Source: Nemertoderma westbladi
Taxonomy: Eukaryota; Xenacoelomorpha; Nemertodermatida; Nemertodermatidae
Direction: 5' to 3'
Length of the DNA: 64,000 nucleotides
NCBI GenBank assembly: GCA_032718475.1
Contig: JAUCBJ010008238.1
Coordinates: 62,001 to 126,000, forward strand
Made by a program: the position numbers and the translations under genes. The notes beneath the pieces were generated by a model, which was not told where the DNA came from, searched no databases, and saw nothing but the letters and a program-made list of their open reading frames with translations. This document shows positions 1 to 12,426 of this stretch, piece after piece (positions within the stretch are counted from its first letter, which is position 1; every line of letters starts with the position of its first letter).

Positions 1-816
1 AATGCCGCACAATACTGCACACTAATCTGCCGATCTTCACTGATTTTAGTCACATATAAAAGGAACACAGACTGACTCATGTAGGGTCTATCAAATAACA
101 TTAGATTCACTTCAAACCACTTTAACATAAGTCACAATCGTTTATCTGTAACCTTTCTCTCTTACCTTCGGTATATCAAGAATATTGGGTTTCGGGGTTA
201 TTTCTCGTTATTCCAATATAATGATTCATCAACCATATTATGAAGAACTGACAGTATAATAGCAGTATAAAACAACAACTGAACACTGATTGTTATGAGT
301 TTGCAATGTTTCAGCAGTCAGTATGTATGATCAGTTAGCAGTGATTCCATGAGTCAGGTAGTTAAAGGATATATGCCCTTTATAATTAAACCTACTAGTG
401 TAAGACTAAAAACTGAAAACACGGAGGTGCCAAAGCCGGTTCTTAGGCTCTGGGCAAAAAACATAACACTGAACTACTGAGTTTCTGTATATACCTCCAA
501 CACAAAGACAACAAACGCTCTGATTGGTCAACCTGAACAACGAGAGAACAGAGAAACAAAGAAACGTCGACGTGGCAATATCAGCTGCTAGCTGTCGTCA
601 TGGTAGCGACACTGTTTTCAAGAGTATCGAGCTTTTACGTCACGGAATTACGGATTATGTCCTCTAAAGTACAAATACAGAAGAAATAGCTCTTATGTCC
701 GCTAAAACACCAGTACAGCAAGGACACGGCCTTTTTATGCCTGGTAAACCAACTACAGAGTACTTTACGGGAAAAATAAGGAAAAATAACCGGACAATTC
801 AGTAAAAGCTTTTACA
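1..816 (-). repeat. 3' LTR of BEL/Pao element A (cut by window edge)
   Basis: This stretch is repeated essentially identically at 10434-11249 (constant offset 10433), which defines the two LTRs of one retrotransposon. The copies diverge exactly after position 816/11249. On the minus strand the LTR begins TGTAAAAGC, the usual TG start. The purine-rich run just upstream of it on that strand (plus 817-824) is a candidate polypurine tract. The far end of this copy lies outside the window, so the LTR is at least 816 bp. Near identity of the two copies implies a recent insertion. Confidence 0.9.
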
Positions 817-3800
817 CCGCTCCCAGAAAATGGGATTTTCAGTCTATAAAATATAAAAATCACAGTTTCTAAAACATAAAGATACTCTAAACAGTTAGTC
901 TTTCTTACGCAGATGGCGTTTACGCAGTTTTTTGAGGCTAGCAAGAGTCTTTTTCTCTTTGGGGGGAGCCACTTTACTAGGAGGGCCATAACTCCTGGGT
1001 GAAGGGTGCAATATGATTGCATCAGAAGGTGTAGGATTGTGGTCGGGGTATCCGCCGTTTCGATATGCTTCTCCTCGAGCTGATTTTCCTCCGCTCGTAG
1101 CTGGATACGTTCATCCAAAAACTCTCGCAGAGAATGGGGTTGTCTAAGTGCGATATCTTCTTAGAGATTCTGGATTTCACAATCGAACTGAGATAAAGAC
1201 AATTCGTTTATCGATTGGACTTACTGTTATAACTTACATTTATCTGAACAAACGCAGGTTTCTTTTTTGATCTTTATAGAATAGCGTTTAACTCGTTTCG
1301 TACAACGCTCTCCTTCACTTTGATGAAGGGTTGTATCGCGTTAAACGGGACGACCATACGGTTGGATAATGATATTAGGTGTCTGCGTCATAATCCAGCT
1401 AGGTAAGATGGGCGGCTAGCTAGAAATCACTGTCGGAGTGTTACCGATTAATTGTTAGGGTAGCACTAGATCTTTGAACAGTGAATACAGTCCGCGAGGA
1501 TCCGCGACACCACCAGGATCGCAGGTCTGAGGTCCAACTAAGGAATGAGGAGGTTTGACTGAGTATTCCGGGACTCTGATCGTAGGTTTACTCCAGGATC
1601 GTTCGAGCCGAGTGAGCATAGGTGATACGTCAACAAGTTTCGGTTTACATGGATGTTTATGTCTTTCCGTTTATTATTTGGGTCTAGGGCGTTTATCGTA
1701 ATAATACCAAAGACGCACGTCTGGTAGGGTAAACGCGGGTGACATTTATTTGTTGTTACAATGCTTCTATCAAGAATTCCAAATATACTTTGGAGTTACC
1801 GCGTCCATTTGTTTCTTTAGTGTCTTTTCTTTCGAGCCGATTTCGAATAGAATTTTCGCATTCGAATTTCAGTTTATGGTTCCGACTCCGCTGGGCAGGA
1901 TATATAGTCGACATAGTCCGTATTGTGTAAATCGATAGGATGACCAGTAGTTAAGAAGACCATATACGTACCATTATGCTGCGTATATAGAGCAGCGAAT
2001 TTTCTATAGTCCAACTCGCGCGCGAGCTGCTCTTGGGACATTGGCGGTTCGATATAACGACCATCGTCCTCCGCAGCAGTTGGACTAACGTCGCCGCGTA
2101 TTAAGCTATCAACAAACGCTTGCAAAAGTAGAGTATATCGCTCCCCGATACCAAGAACATCTTCCATCAACTCCGTCATGTCTGCTATATATGAGTTTAT
2201 CCACATTATAAGGAGTTTATATTCAGGCTAGCGAGCGTCGCTGCCTACTCCAATTAACCCCCGGACAGTACGAGATCCTCAGCGCCGATGTGTCGTCGCC
2301 GCTGTACTTTCGCCAACGACGTAGCCGCACAACGACAACGACAACCGACACAAGTCACTCGACTGTCCGTCCCAAAGACTTAGATATACTTCAGGTTTTC
2401 CTTGGAGAGTTAGGTTACTTTTACGATTGCGACTAGCTACTGTAAACACACCTTAGTAGTAACATTCGCCTATAAACTCACAAGTACCACACACACAACT
2501 TGTCACAAATTACACACACTCGGGCCATTTGTCCGTTAGTCAATGCCTTCCAGAATGTCACTGTATTATTATGTATCCTTGGATACTAGTAGTGCGCTAT
2601 TTATTCCCTATGCTATTCAATGGGATAAGCTTTCTATTGTTCGTTTAACTCAATTCTAATTCTAGCGTGGTTGTTGCTATGGTGACATTATGCAAAGCTA
2701 GCGGTAGAATTAGGGTGATTCCAATGCATACAGATCTGGGATGTTATTTAATAGTAATTCTTTAATAGTCAATGTCCTGTTTTATACATGACTTTAGGAA
2801 TTTTATCGGCTATTAACTATGTTTGGGAGACTTTCGTACACTCGTACGCATGATAAGATAAATCTCCGCTCCCTTGATTGATTAATTAATGGAATTTTGG
2901 GAACTTTATAAATTGCGTAAAATGGCAATTTATTAAATTCATTAAAAGGCATGAATTTAAATTGATTCCCTGAAATTTTATTATTTGATAATTAAATGGA
3001 CATATTTGGATTCCAGAACATGTCTGGGGACACAAGATCCTTAATTCTATGACAATTGTCTTTTTAAGAATATCGGTAAATGCTACGATATCTTAATTGA
3101 CTAGAATTGTTGAAGGATCTGAATTTTACAGATTTTGATTTATTAGATTTGCAAATATTAAATAATTAATATTTGAGATGGGCACCGATTTATTCCAGAA
3201 CTTGTCTGGGGACGTTAACCACTGATTCTAGAATTTGTCTTTCAAGTATATCGGTGGGTGCCGCGATATCTTAATCGACTAGAATTACAGATGGTCAAAG
3301 GGTTTAACAGATTTATTTTGCGTTATACGCTACTGTTAAAGGGACATCATGCTACTATATGTATTATTTAATATACGGTATGAGAGCAATATCGCACGAA
3401 GCAATGTCAGTGTGAAGAGGCAAGTCGTTTCCAAGGTCTACCCAGAGCTTGGTTTAGCCGAGACACGAGGATCTGAACTTTGCATTCCTAATACTCTGCC
3501 TACCAATAATACTTAAATATAGTACTGGCTTTATTGTACTTTAATAAGTACGGACATTTCATCTTACTGTAGTTACGTATTTATAATATAACACGGGCAG
3601 TAAGGAAAGAGAAAAAATAATTATTTCTTCACCGTCGCACTAAATATAATATAAGTAATTACGTACGTAATAAACACGAATATATTGCACTATTCTACTA
3701 AATAATCACTAAATAATATTCTACTAAATTAAATAAAACGATTATAATAAAATCACATAGTAATACATACATAAATATAAAAATAATAAAATAATATAAA

Positions 3801-3832
3801 ATAATAGAGTCACACACCCACTCCATATGTTG
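817..3832 (-). other. 3' non-coding part of BEL/Pao element A
   Basis: About 3 kb between the end of the remnant pol frame and the 3' LTR, where the rest of pol would be expected. I find no integrase motifs. It includes a diverged tandem duplication with a period near 180 bp (about 3000-3290), sharing segments such as CTTGTCTGGGGAC and GATATCTTAAT. Two short minus-strand frames are open (1874-2206, and a lysine/arginine-rich tail ending at a TAA near 895). I recognise neither and cannot tell whether they are expressed. AT content is high around 2740-3000 and 3600-3830. Confidence 0.5.
1874..2206 (-). CDS. Unrecognised 110-residue frame inside element A
   Basis: A minus-strand reading frame of 110 codons between the remnant pol and the 3' LTR of the BEL/Pao element. 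It has balanced amino-acid composition, including acidic stretches and ARELDYRKFAALYTQHN, rather than low-complexity translation. No family is recognised and no transmembrane segment or zinc motif is visible. Its place downstream of pol is where some retroelements carry a third frame, but it may equally be chance. Function unknown. Confidence 0.2.
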   Translation of the reverse strand: MWINSYIADMTELMEDVLGIGERYTLLLQAFVDSLIRGDVSPTAAEDDGRYIEPPMSQEQLARELDYRKFAALYTQHNGTYMVFLTTGHPIDLHNTDYVDYISCPAESEP

Positions 3833-6800
3833 TTACGTTATGGAGTCCCTAGATGTTTGAAGGATTAGGGAGGTGGTCGTGGGAAGAGAATCTTGCCTTC
3901 CACAGTTTCCGGAGAGTCCTCCATTCCCTTCCGATAAACACAAACGACCGACTGGGTGATTGAGTCGCTGCATCCTGAATACAATTCCAGGTTTCCTCTT
4001 CGTCCTGGAATAGTGACGATAGAAACATCGCTCAAAGTATATAACGGCGTCACAAAGCCGATTCCAGGAGCTATAGTGGTCCGTCGCTCTCTGCAGGAGA
4101 GGTGAGAGTCCCTGCGAGACGTCTGATGTTCCAGAGCTCCAATCGCTCTCTCTGATCTTCATGAAGGATCCACTCGCGGAGGGGAGGCCCAGATCCACGG
4201 CGTCGTCCCTGGTAACATGTAATACCGACAGATCTATCCCGGGTTCAAATAACTCCGATCCACCCGTCCGGGTTTCAGGTTCGACTTTCTCCGCTCCCTT
4301 GGCTGGTCTAATCTCAGTCGGAGTAAGATGGGGAGGCCATTCATTCTCCTTACTCAGGAAGTCGGGTTCACCTAACCGGTCTATAGTATCTGTCAGTTCT
4401 TGAGGAGTTGCTCCTCTGGAAGCGATGTCCGTTGGATTAAACTTCTTGGGGCAATATCTCCATTGATCTACATTGGAGCTAAGATTGTCATTATCTGAGG
4501 AGTGTGGTGTTCCCTCAGTTGGGTCGTCTCCCTCACTAGTATCATCTTCCCATTCACTCATCTGGCAGACGCGATCTTGAAGCAGTCTTTCCCTGAGCGT
4601 TCTACCGGAAGGTCCAGTAAGGTACCAACCTACTCTAGTTCTTACCGCATAGGTCTGTAGTGGCTGCGGTTGAGCAGGCCGTTTCTCTAATGTCTCCAGC
4701 GCCTCATGCGCGTTTTGGCCGATGAGTATTTGCACTCCAGGATAATCAGTCTGGAATCGAGGTATGTTAAGATGTTGGATGCTCTCATCCTCGTCCCAAT
4801 TATAAAGGTCTGCTTGAGTAGTAGCGAAGTTCTTTATAGCCACCATTTTCACTGACCTGATGCTATGTTCTCCTAGTTCGTCCTGGGGGGTGGACAACTC
4901 TCCGACATAATAATCAGCTGTTATTGTAGATTTCCAAACTTGCATAATGCCTGACATGTTGAGCTTAGTTTGGAACTTGGGTTGTCCAGCAAATATATTT
5001 TCGGCTAGCTCTTTATCGATGAATGTTCCTGTGCTACCGGAGTCCAGGAGGGCGTTCACTATATAGCTCTTCTGAGGTCCGTGGACCCGTAACTGGACTA
5101 CAGGAAATTCTCGGATTCCTATATTGGAAGTTGGCGCTTTCCAAGATGGTTGTTGATCTGAAGTAGTTAGGGTGAGGTCGCTGTCTGTGTCTTTCTCATA
5201 CATGAGTGCTCGATACACTGCGGTGGTGTTTATTAGGTAACAGGATTCGTTTTGGTCGGAGAACTCGTCCGTATAGAATCCTTCCATCTCAGATTGATCA
5301 GTGTCGTTCACATCACTGAATTGGACATGTAGTTCGGACTCACTTACCTGACTCGGGCTGTTTCGTTCGAATTCCGTGTGCAACAAGAAATGATGTTTTG
5401 CGCCGCACTTTGCACACCTTGCGTCGGAGTTACAGGTTCGCCGTTGGTGTCCTCGTCTGAGGCAATTATAACACAACCGCTTATCCCACATGACTTCACG
5501 TCTATCCTCGAGTGATTTCCTCAGGAATTTATCACACGCATTTAAACGGTGGGGCCCGTCGCACAGCACACATTTCGGCTTGATGTTACTTACTTTAACC
5601 TATGCTATGTGGTGCACACTTGTTCTTTCCTCGGGCTTTCTCACCTGAATTCTTTTAGGAGACGTAGGAAGGGTTTTTTGTACCGGTTCCCTTCTGTCAT
5701 TGGGTCGAGACTCGGATTTACTTACCTGATCTTTAGGCATTTTATTGACATAATAAGATCTGTCAGTGTCTTTCCCGCTGTCCTCTCCTTGAGAAGTTTG
5801 GCTTTCACCGTCGTCGGTATAACATACTGGTGTTACCCTTCTCCTAGAAACGGGTTTCTCACTTACCTTGTTTTCCAATGTCTTCTCTCTGGACTGCCTT
5901 AGGAGCTGTAATTTCACTTCTCTATCTAAGAATGACATGAGATCAGTCATGGTAGGGTCTCGTTGTTGTTGTTCCATCATATATAACACCTTCTTGTCCC
6001 AGCGTGTACCTACTCCACCCTTGGGCAAAGTAGATGCTAAGGCTCCTACAACCATAGAATTCTGGTATTCATGAGACTTACCTAACCAATCTAGTTGTCT
6101 ACAGATCTCCTGAATCTCATCGGAAAACTCTATAATCCCGCTGCTAAGAAACTTTCGGGGCGCCATTAATTTCGCATATAAATACCTAGCGATATTATTC
6201 CTATTACCATACCTGATGTTTAGTGTATCCCAAACTTGTCTTAATCCGTCTGGATGTCCAATAAACTTTAACGCCATTAACTTGGGAGATCCTTCCAAGC
6301 ACTCGATGAGGAATCTAAGCTTTTCTCCGTTAGATAACAAGGAGTTCTGTATGATATCTTTGTAATATTCATTAAAAGGTAACCATTTCATCTCATCTCC
6401 ATTGAACTTGACGATCTCTCCAACCTTTACCGCTTGTCGGGCTTCGGTTCTAGCCATTTGGCGTGTAAAACTTTCTTGAGCCATCGCATTATTGAATAGA
6501 GAATTATCGGTATATAAGTTTCTCGGATTATTATCAAGTCTAGATGAGATATCATTATCAACAGGTTTATAATTACCCTTAATAGGGTTCACTATAGGAG
6601 TTTCTATTTCGCTAGCAGTATAGATGCGTGTAGGCTCCACACCTTGCGCATGGGATACTTCAGACCTAACGGGTTGACACATTGTTACAGGGGGTGGTGG
6701 TATACCCTTTTGTGTGTTCACTAATTTATCGCGTTCTAACGCGATACTTTGCTGCACCTTTTGCAACTCTAACCTACTTTCCCTTACTGTGCCCTTGAAT

Positions 6801-7861
6801 TGCTGGACAGTCTCTTCCAACTCTCGGACCTGTTGGGAGGAGCGTATCCGATTCTCCTTCATCTCTCCAAGGAGAATATCCATCCCCCGCCGTCTCTCGT
6901 CTACCCAATCAACCGCCGAAACGGGATCCGCCAACGTCGTAGCGGGCAGACGAGGGACAACGGGCGACAAATTTGGAATATTTCGCTCGGGGTCCAGGAC
7001 CTGAACTGTCTCCTGGGCAGTTCTACGGGGCACAGGTAGCTTAGTGCTATGCAGAGGGAATTTAGAGGTAGTTTCAGGGAGCACAGGTGTGTCTATCACC
7101 GAAGGGGTGATTTCAAGAACAGGCCTAATTATTTCAGGCTCATCTACTATAGTAGGGAGTCTTTCTATTTTAATTATTTGGTCTGTGGGCTCTGTACTAC
7201 CTAAGTTGGTGTTATTTAGTTGCCTTCTAACAGCTGGAGGCAAATCAGGCAATTTCTGACGGTGGAATGTTCTTTTACGTCTACTTAGACGAGATCTATT
7301 TCATTTGCCTTCAGTATCGGTGGTATCGCCTTCCTCAGATGATGTAAATCCCTGTCTCTTGGAAGTAGTCCGACTTATCAGCTGCATATCACTAGCCGTT
7401 ATCTGTTTATTTAAGTAATCGTGCTTCTCTTGAAGATTCTCCAACTCTAGTTGGACCTTTTCTTCAGATGCCCTCCGTTCCGCTTCTGCCACTGCCACTG
7501 CCGCTTTTCTTTCTGCTTCTGCCGCTGCCACTGCTGCTGCCACTGCCGCTGTCTTTCTGTCTTCTATCTGTTTTTTCTTCAACTGTTGTTCCCATTCTCT
7601 AACGATGCGGATTCTTTCCTCAATTTTCGCTCTATTCGCTGCCAACATTTCCGCATCTATTGCGTCCAACACAAACTTGGCTCCTTCGCTATTAGGGCTA
7701 AGTCCATCTAACCTTCTCCTCAATTCGTCATCACCCAAAAAACGTTGATAGTCCGACAGGTAGATGTCAATGGCATCCCTCTTATGCGGCTTCTCTGCCG
7801 TCACTTCGCTCTCGGTTGTATCTAGTAGACTGTCTGATAGGTTCTGTCTTGCGTCAGACAT
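3833..7861 (-). pseudogene. Gag-protease remnant of BEL/Pao element A, RT and integrase deleted
   Basis: Three long minus-strand frames (7861-7301, 7252-5600, 5569-3833) are in one and the same frame, separated only by a TGA at 7301-7303 and a TAG at 5600-5602. In order, they show an alanine/glutamate-rich coiled coil; a Gag region of the DUF1759 type (KWLPFNEYYKDI, ECLEGSPKLMALKF); zinc knuckles (CYNCLRRGHQRRTC, CAKCGAKHH); and a retroviral-type aspartic protease of the DUF1758 type (ALLDSGSTGTFI). After the protease the frame jumps to the short conserved tail that normally follows RNase H (FNPTDIASRGATPQEL). The whole RT/RNase H block, about 600-700 residues in complete family members, is missing, and no integrase follows. 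A non-autonomous copy unless supplied in trans. The family assignment is firm; whether the two stops are read through or are mutations is not known. Confidence 0.88.
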
Positions 7862-10147
7862 GCTTGTGTGTACAGTTGAATGTCTACTGCTGTATTACAG
7901 TCTGAGCAAGTCTAGTAACTCAGTATTAACTGATAGCCTAGTAATTAATTACCGGTACTGCTACTCAGTGTAGCGTGATATATATAATATATTAGAATAC
8001 CGGTATGCTTATAGTATATATAACTATTATTACAGACTAGGTTTATCACAGAATACCGGTATAATTTTAGCACAAATATATATAAATATATAATAGGCCT
8101 ATCGGGAATACCGGTATACAGCTTACAGTTTGTAGTATATATAATTCTGGACTAGAATTAATTACAAGTACCGGTATAATTTCAGCCTAAATTTATAGAA
8201 ATAAAGATAATAGGCCTATTGTAAATACCGGTATATCAATTATTTTAAATAACTGAATTTCTGAATTTTAAGGGTTACTTGGTTACTTTAACTTACTTTA
8301 TTGCCGTTATTTAAGCAGTAGTCCAACTGATATTGAGACCTAATGGTTGTATGGCAGGCCTACTATTTATAAATCGTTTGAATTGATTTATAATATATAT
8401 ACCCGTTTTAGTGGGTTTTGTCTATGTTTGAAATAAATGTTATTATTTCTGGGGAGTAATCACTACACAAAGCGGTGCGCTTTCAGTGAAGTGTTACGTA
8501 TAGGACACTAAAACAAATAATTCTAATTTACCTAAGTTACTTAATACTACGAATTACGTACAATTCGGGTTGAGATTACAATCTCTAAATAAACACAAAA
8601 ATTTACAAAAACACAAATACGAATTTTTAGGGTATTTTTACAAGAAGTCTACAAACCAGCCTAACAAAGGGTTAGAAAACCGGTTATTACAACGGACAGG
8701 GTACTACGGTATTTGAAATAATAAGTAGTAGTAAATACACTGCGTTGTCTAGATAGGAAAATACCACCGCCTGACGACCTATAGCCGTATCGCTATAGGT
8801 TCTACGTTATGTATCACGGAGTGTTCCTACCTAGAAGTTAATAGAGCTAATCGAATGTGCCTATCAACCACTTTACAACACAAATATAATGTCTACAATA
8901 ATTACTTCGGAAAGTACTGTACACTAAACCCCAAATTAGGTACGAGTACTTATATAACAGACAATCAGTAGTTAAATATACTTGAACAGCTAAAAGAACC
9001 ACGGCATCTGCTGGAGTGACCGATGCACAAAATCACCAGTCTTTACCTACGCCGAGCAGCCCGTGTAGTACCGGGGTTAATTTAACTATAACGGTATGTA
9101 TAACAAACACAATTACTGTAGGAACAAACTTGGGGAATGAATGTTGCGGATAATCGCATAAACTCTGAATAATAAATATTACGCTACGCGTACAAACTAC
9201 TCAAACAAAATACAGACCGAACACTGACAGACTACTATCAAGCCTAAACAAACTACGGTATATGCAGACTCCGAAATGATTAGGGAGTATGCGCTCTAAC
9301 CCAGTAGTGCGACTTATTCTTTAGTTGGGGGTTTACCTTACAGCATTCGCTGCCCCTACTGCCTAACCGTACTTAATCGGACAGATGATCTACACACGCG
9401 GCAATCCGCTCAGACCTAATAACAGCCAGACAACTATCCAGCCTACAAATTATCTAAATAAAATTATACGCTACCCGTACAGACTTACACAAACAAAGTA
9501 CAGACTAAACGATGGCAGACTACTCTCAAGCCTAAATAAACTACAGGACATGCAGACTCCGAAATGATTAGGGAGTATGCGCTCTAACCCAGTAGTGCGA
9601 CTTATTCTTTAGTTGGGGGTTTACCTTACAGCGTTCGCTGCCCCTACTTCCTAATCGTACTTAATCGGACAAGTGATCTACACACACTGCAATCCGTTCA
9701 GACTTAACAACAATCAGACAACAGCTCAGCCTACAAATCGTCTGTACTATCTGATCAGGCTTACACGCCTTCTGTTCAATACTGGCCTACAAATAAATAA
9801 AACTTGACAGAAATAAGTAAACCATATAAAGGTATAAGGGGTGATCAATCCCTAATCCCTTAAACAGCCTACAGGTATGCAATAATCAAATCGAATAATA
9901 CTAGTGTACTTATACTGAAGTACCGGTTAGAACAGTTAGGCCTACTGACCTACAGAGTGTACCGGTTCAGGTTTACCGGTTGACCGGTACTTTCAACTTT
10001 ATTGCTCACTGCAACAAAGAAGCTATATCCTTTAATGTTCGCGCTTTCAGACCTTTGGCAGTTTAACCCGCCAAATTAGAATGTCTTCTAGATAATAAAT
10101 CGCTTTTTAGCCTATGACAAGTATTTGATTCACTACACTAGTCGAAA
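7862..10147 (-). other. Long untranslated leader of BEL/Pao element A
   Basis: About 2.3 kb between the proposed primer-binding site and the Gag start, with no substantial reading frame. It holds two internal duplications. One, near 7985-8240, is built on repeated palindromic ATACCGGTAT motifs with a period near 125 bp. The other, at about 9215-9790, has a period near 289 bp (GCAGACTCCGAAATGATTAG at 9263 and again at 9552). A leader this long is unusual for the superfamily. Confidence 0.6.
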
Positions 10148-10165
10148 CCAATCCGTGCGCGACCA
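10148..10165 (-). promoter_or_regulatory. Candidate primer-binding site of element A
   Basis: On the minus strand this reads TGGTCGCGCACGGATTGG, i.e. TGG followed by a stretch complementary to a possible tRNA 3' end (CCAATCCGTGCGCGACCA). It lies just inside the expected end of the 5' LTR. The tRNA species was not identified. Confidence 0.45.
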
Positions 10166-11249
10166 TTCACCCGCTGGATATTCCCGGGAGATTGGGTTCG
10201 ACGGTTTAATTTTATTGCTATGTAAGCCTAATGTATTATTCGACTGACAGTATTATATAATCTCTGACAATATTATTCACCTTCAGGAATATTAACAGTT
10301 CCTTTAGGACGTGGCGCTTTATCTATATAAACAGAGTTATGACTTAAACTACTCACAACGATATGGCTTAATTATAATTCACATATATGGCGCATTCTTT
10401 AGGAATGCTTCTTTAACAGACTCACTCATACACAATGCCGCACAATACTGCACACTAATCTGCCGATCTTCACTGATTTTAGTCACATATAAAAGGAACA
10501 CAGACTGACTCATGTAGGGTCTATCAAATAACATTAGATTCACTTCAAACCACTTTAACATAAGTCACAATCGTTTATCTGTAACCTTTCTCTCTTACCT
10601 TCGGTATATCAAGAATATTGGGTTTCGGGGTTATTTCTCGTTATTCCAATATAATGATTCATCAACCATATTATGAAGAACTGACAGTATAATAGCAGTA
10701 TAAAACAACAACTGAACACTGATTGTTATGAGTTTGCAATGTTTCAGCAGTCAGTATGTATGATCAGTTAGCAGTGATTCCATGAGTCAGGTAGTTAAAG
10801 GATATATGCCCTTTATAATTAAACCTACTAGTGTAAGACTAAAAACTGAAAACACGGAGGTGCCAAAGCCGGTTCTTAGGCTCTGGGCAAAAAACATAAC
10901 ACTGAACTACTGAGTTTCTGTATATACCTCCAACACAAAGACAACAAACGCTCTGATTGGTCAACCTGAACAACGAGAGAACAGAGAAACAAAGAAACGT
11001 CGACGTGGCAATATCAGCTGCTAGCTGTCGTCATGGTAGCGACACTGTTTTCAAGAGTATCGAGCTTTTACGTCACGGAATTACGGATTATGTCCTCTAA
11101 AGTACAAATACAGAAGAAATAGCTCTTATGTCCGCTAAAACACCAGTACAGCAAGGACACGGCCTTTTTATGCCTGGTAAACCAACTACAGAGTACTTTA
11201 CGGGAAAAATAAGGAAAAATAACCGGACAATTCAGTAAAAGCTTTTACA
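10166..11249 (-). repeat. 5' LTR of BEL/Pao element A
   Basis: Positions 10434-11249 repeat 1-816. The part to the left (10166-10433) is included because it lies between the repeat and the candidate primer-binding site; its partner copy falls outside the window. The right edge, at 11249, abuts sequence of another BEL/Pao element, so it is the true insertion boundary. Confidence 0.75.
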
Positions 11250-11359
11250 ACCAAGGCTAAATCTCCAACAGATGGAAAAGTCGAACCTTTAGAGTTAGAG
11301 TGATGCCATTTTCGTAATGTGCTAAGATATTCTTGTTTCCACCTACGTTCAAATTGTTT

Positions 11360-11583
11360 GAGGATGCGTTCACGAGATCGCCATGAGGATGCGTTCACGA
11401 GATCGCCATGAGGATGCGTTCACGAGATCGCCATGAGGATGCGTTCACGAGATCGCCATGAGGATGCGTTCACGAGATCGCCATGAGGATGCGTTCACGA
11501 GATCGCCATGAGGATGCGTTCACGAGATCGCCATGAGGATGCGTTCACGAGATCGCCATGAGGATGCGTTCACGAGATCGCCA
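11360..11583 (-). repeat. 25-bp tandem repeat inside the integrase region of element B
   Basis: Nine copies (the last incomplete) of a 25-bp unit containing GGATGCGTTCACGAGATCGC, nearly perfect. Read on the minus strand it is a piece of integrase coding sequence (WRSRERIL) multiplied in place. Because 25 is not a multiple of 3, the expansion destroys the frame. Unique sequence on both sides is normal element sequence. Confidence 0.93.
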
Positions 11584-11982
11584 AACTTTGAGAAGTGGAA
11601 CATCTTTAGCTGAATCGATCTGAATATATTCATGTTCATACTTTGGTTTCAGAAAATGATTTGGTGTAATTGGTTGACCAGAAGATGGATCGCTGGATAC
11701 AGTTGTAAGAGGGCGACTATTTATCACATCTTCAATTTGAATAATGAGTGTTTCGAAAGTTCGGAAGGAAACCAAAGATCGTTTGATTGTCTTTCGTAGG
11801 CAGTTTTTAATTAAGGATACAAGGCGTTCATAGAACCCACCCCACCATGGACTTTTATCTGGTATAAATTTCCATTTAATAGTAGGCATTATTTTTGCTG
11901 CTTGTTTGAATGATTTTGCATTATCAGATATCATCTTCAATGGGCATGTTCTACGGGATTTGAAACGTTGGAATGCTTCCAT
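11545..11982 (-). pseudogene. Integrase core fragment, element B
   Basis: Minus-strand frame with the second half of a retroviral-type integrase core (LKMISDNAKSF, then FIPDKSPWWGGFYERLV), in the arrangement typical of BEL/Pao: the catalytic D in the SDN motif, followed by the WWGGFYERLV block. It is followed by the region that leads into DUF5641, where the 25-bp expansion starts. The upstream part of the integrase (about 12000-12760) survives only as broken frames, including cysteine/histidine-containing segments. Not functional as it stands. Confidence 0.85.
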
Positions 11983-12426
11983 AAATGAAGCAGTTGATTG
12001 ATCATGAACAAATTCGAGGTGAAGAGCCCTAATGACTCCCCAAGTGAATAACAGAATATGTCCTTTTTCATTGTCCTTTAAGTAAAAGGGTCCCGCATAA
12101 TCAACACCAGTATAGTCAAAGGTCGAAGAGAAAGTAACTCTATCCGCAGGGAGGGCAGATTCTTGTTGTTTGTAGGGATAAGTAGAGTAAGCCCTGCAGA
12201 TAAGGCATGCATGCCCTAATGACCTTCTTAATTATGACTCGTGCTTGAACAATCCAATATTCTTCCCGCGATTGCGCATGACAGTATTCAGATCCACAGT
12301 GAAAAGAACACTGATGGTATTGATGGTAATGTAATAAGATTAGATAAGATAATCGGCTATTTTTAGGGAGGAGAATCAATGGAACATTAGGACGCTCACG
12401 ACCCACTGATACAATAATATTTTGAT

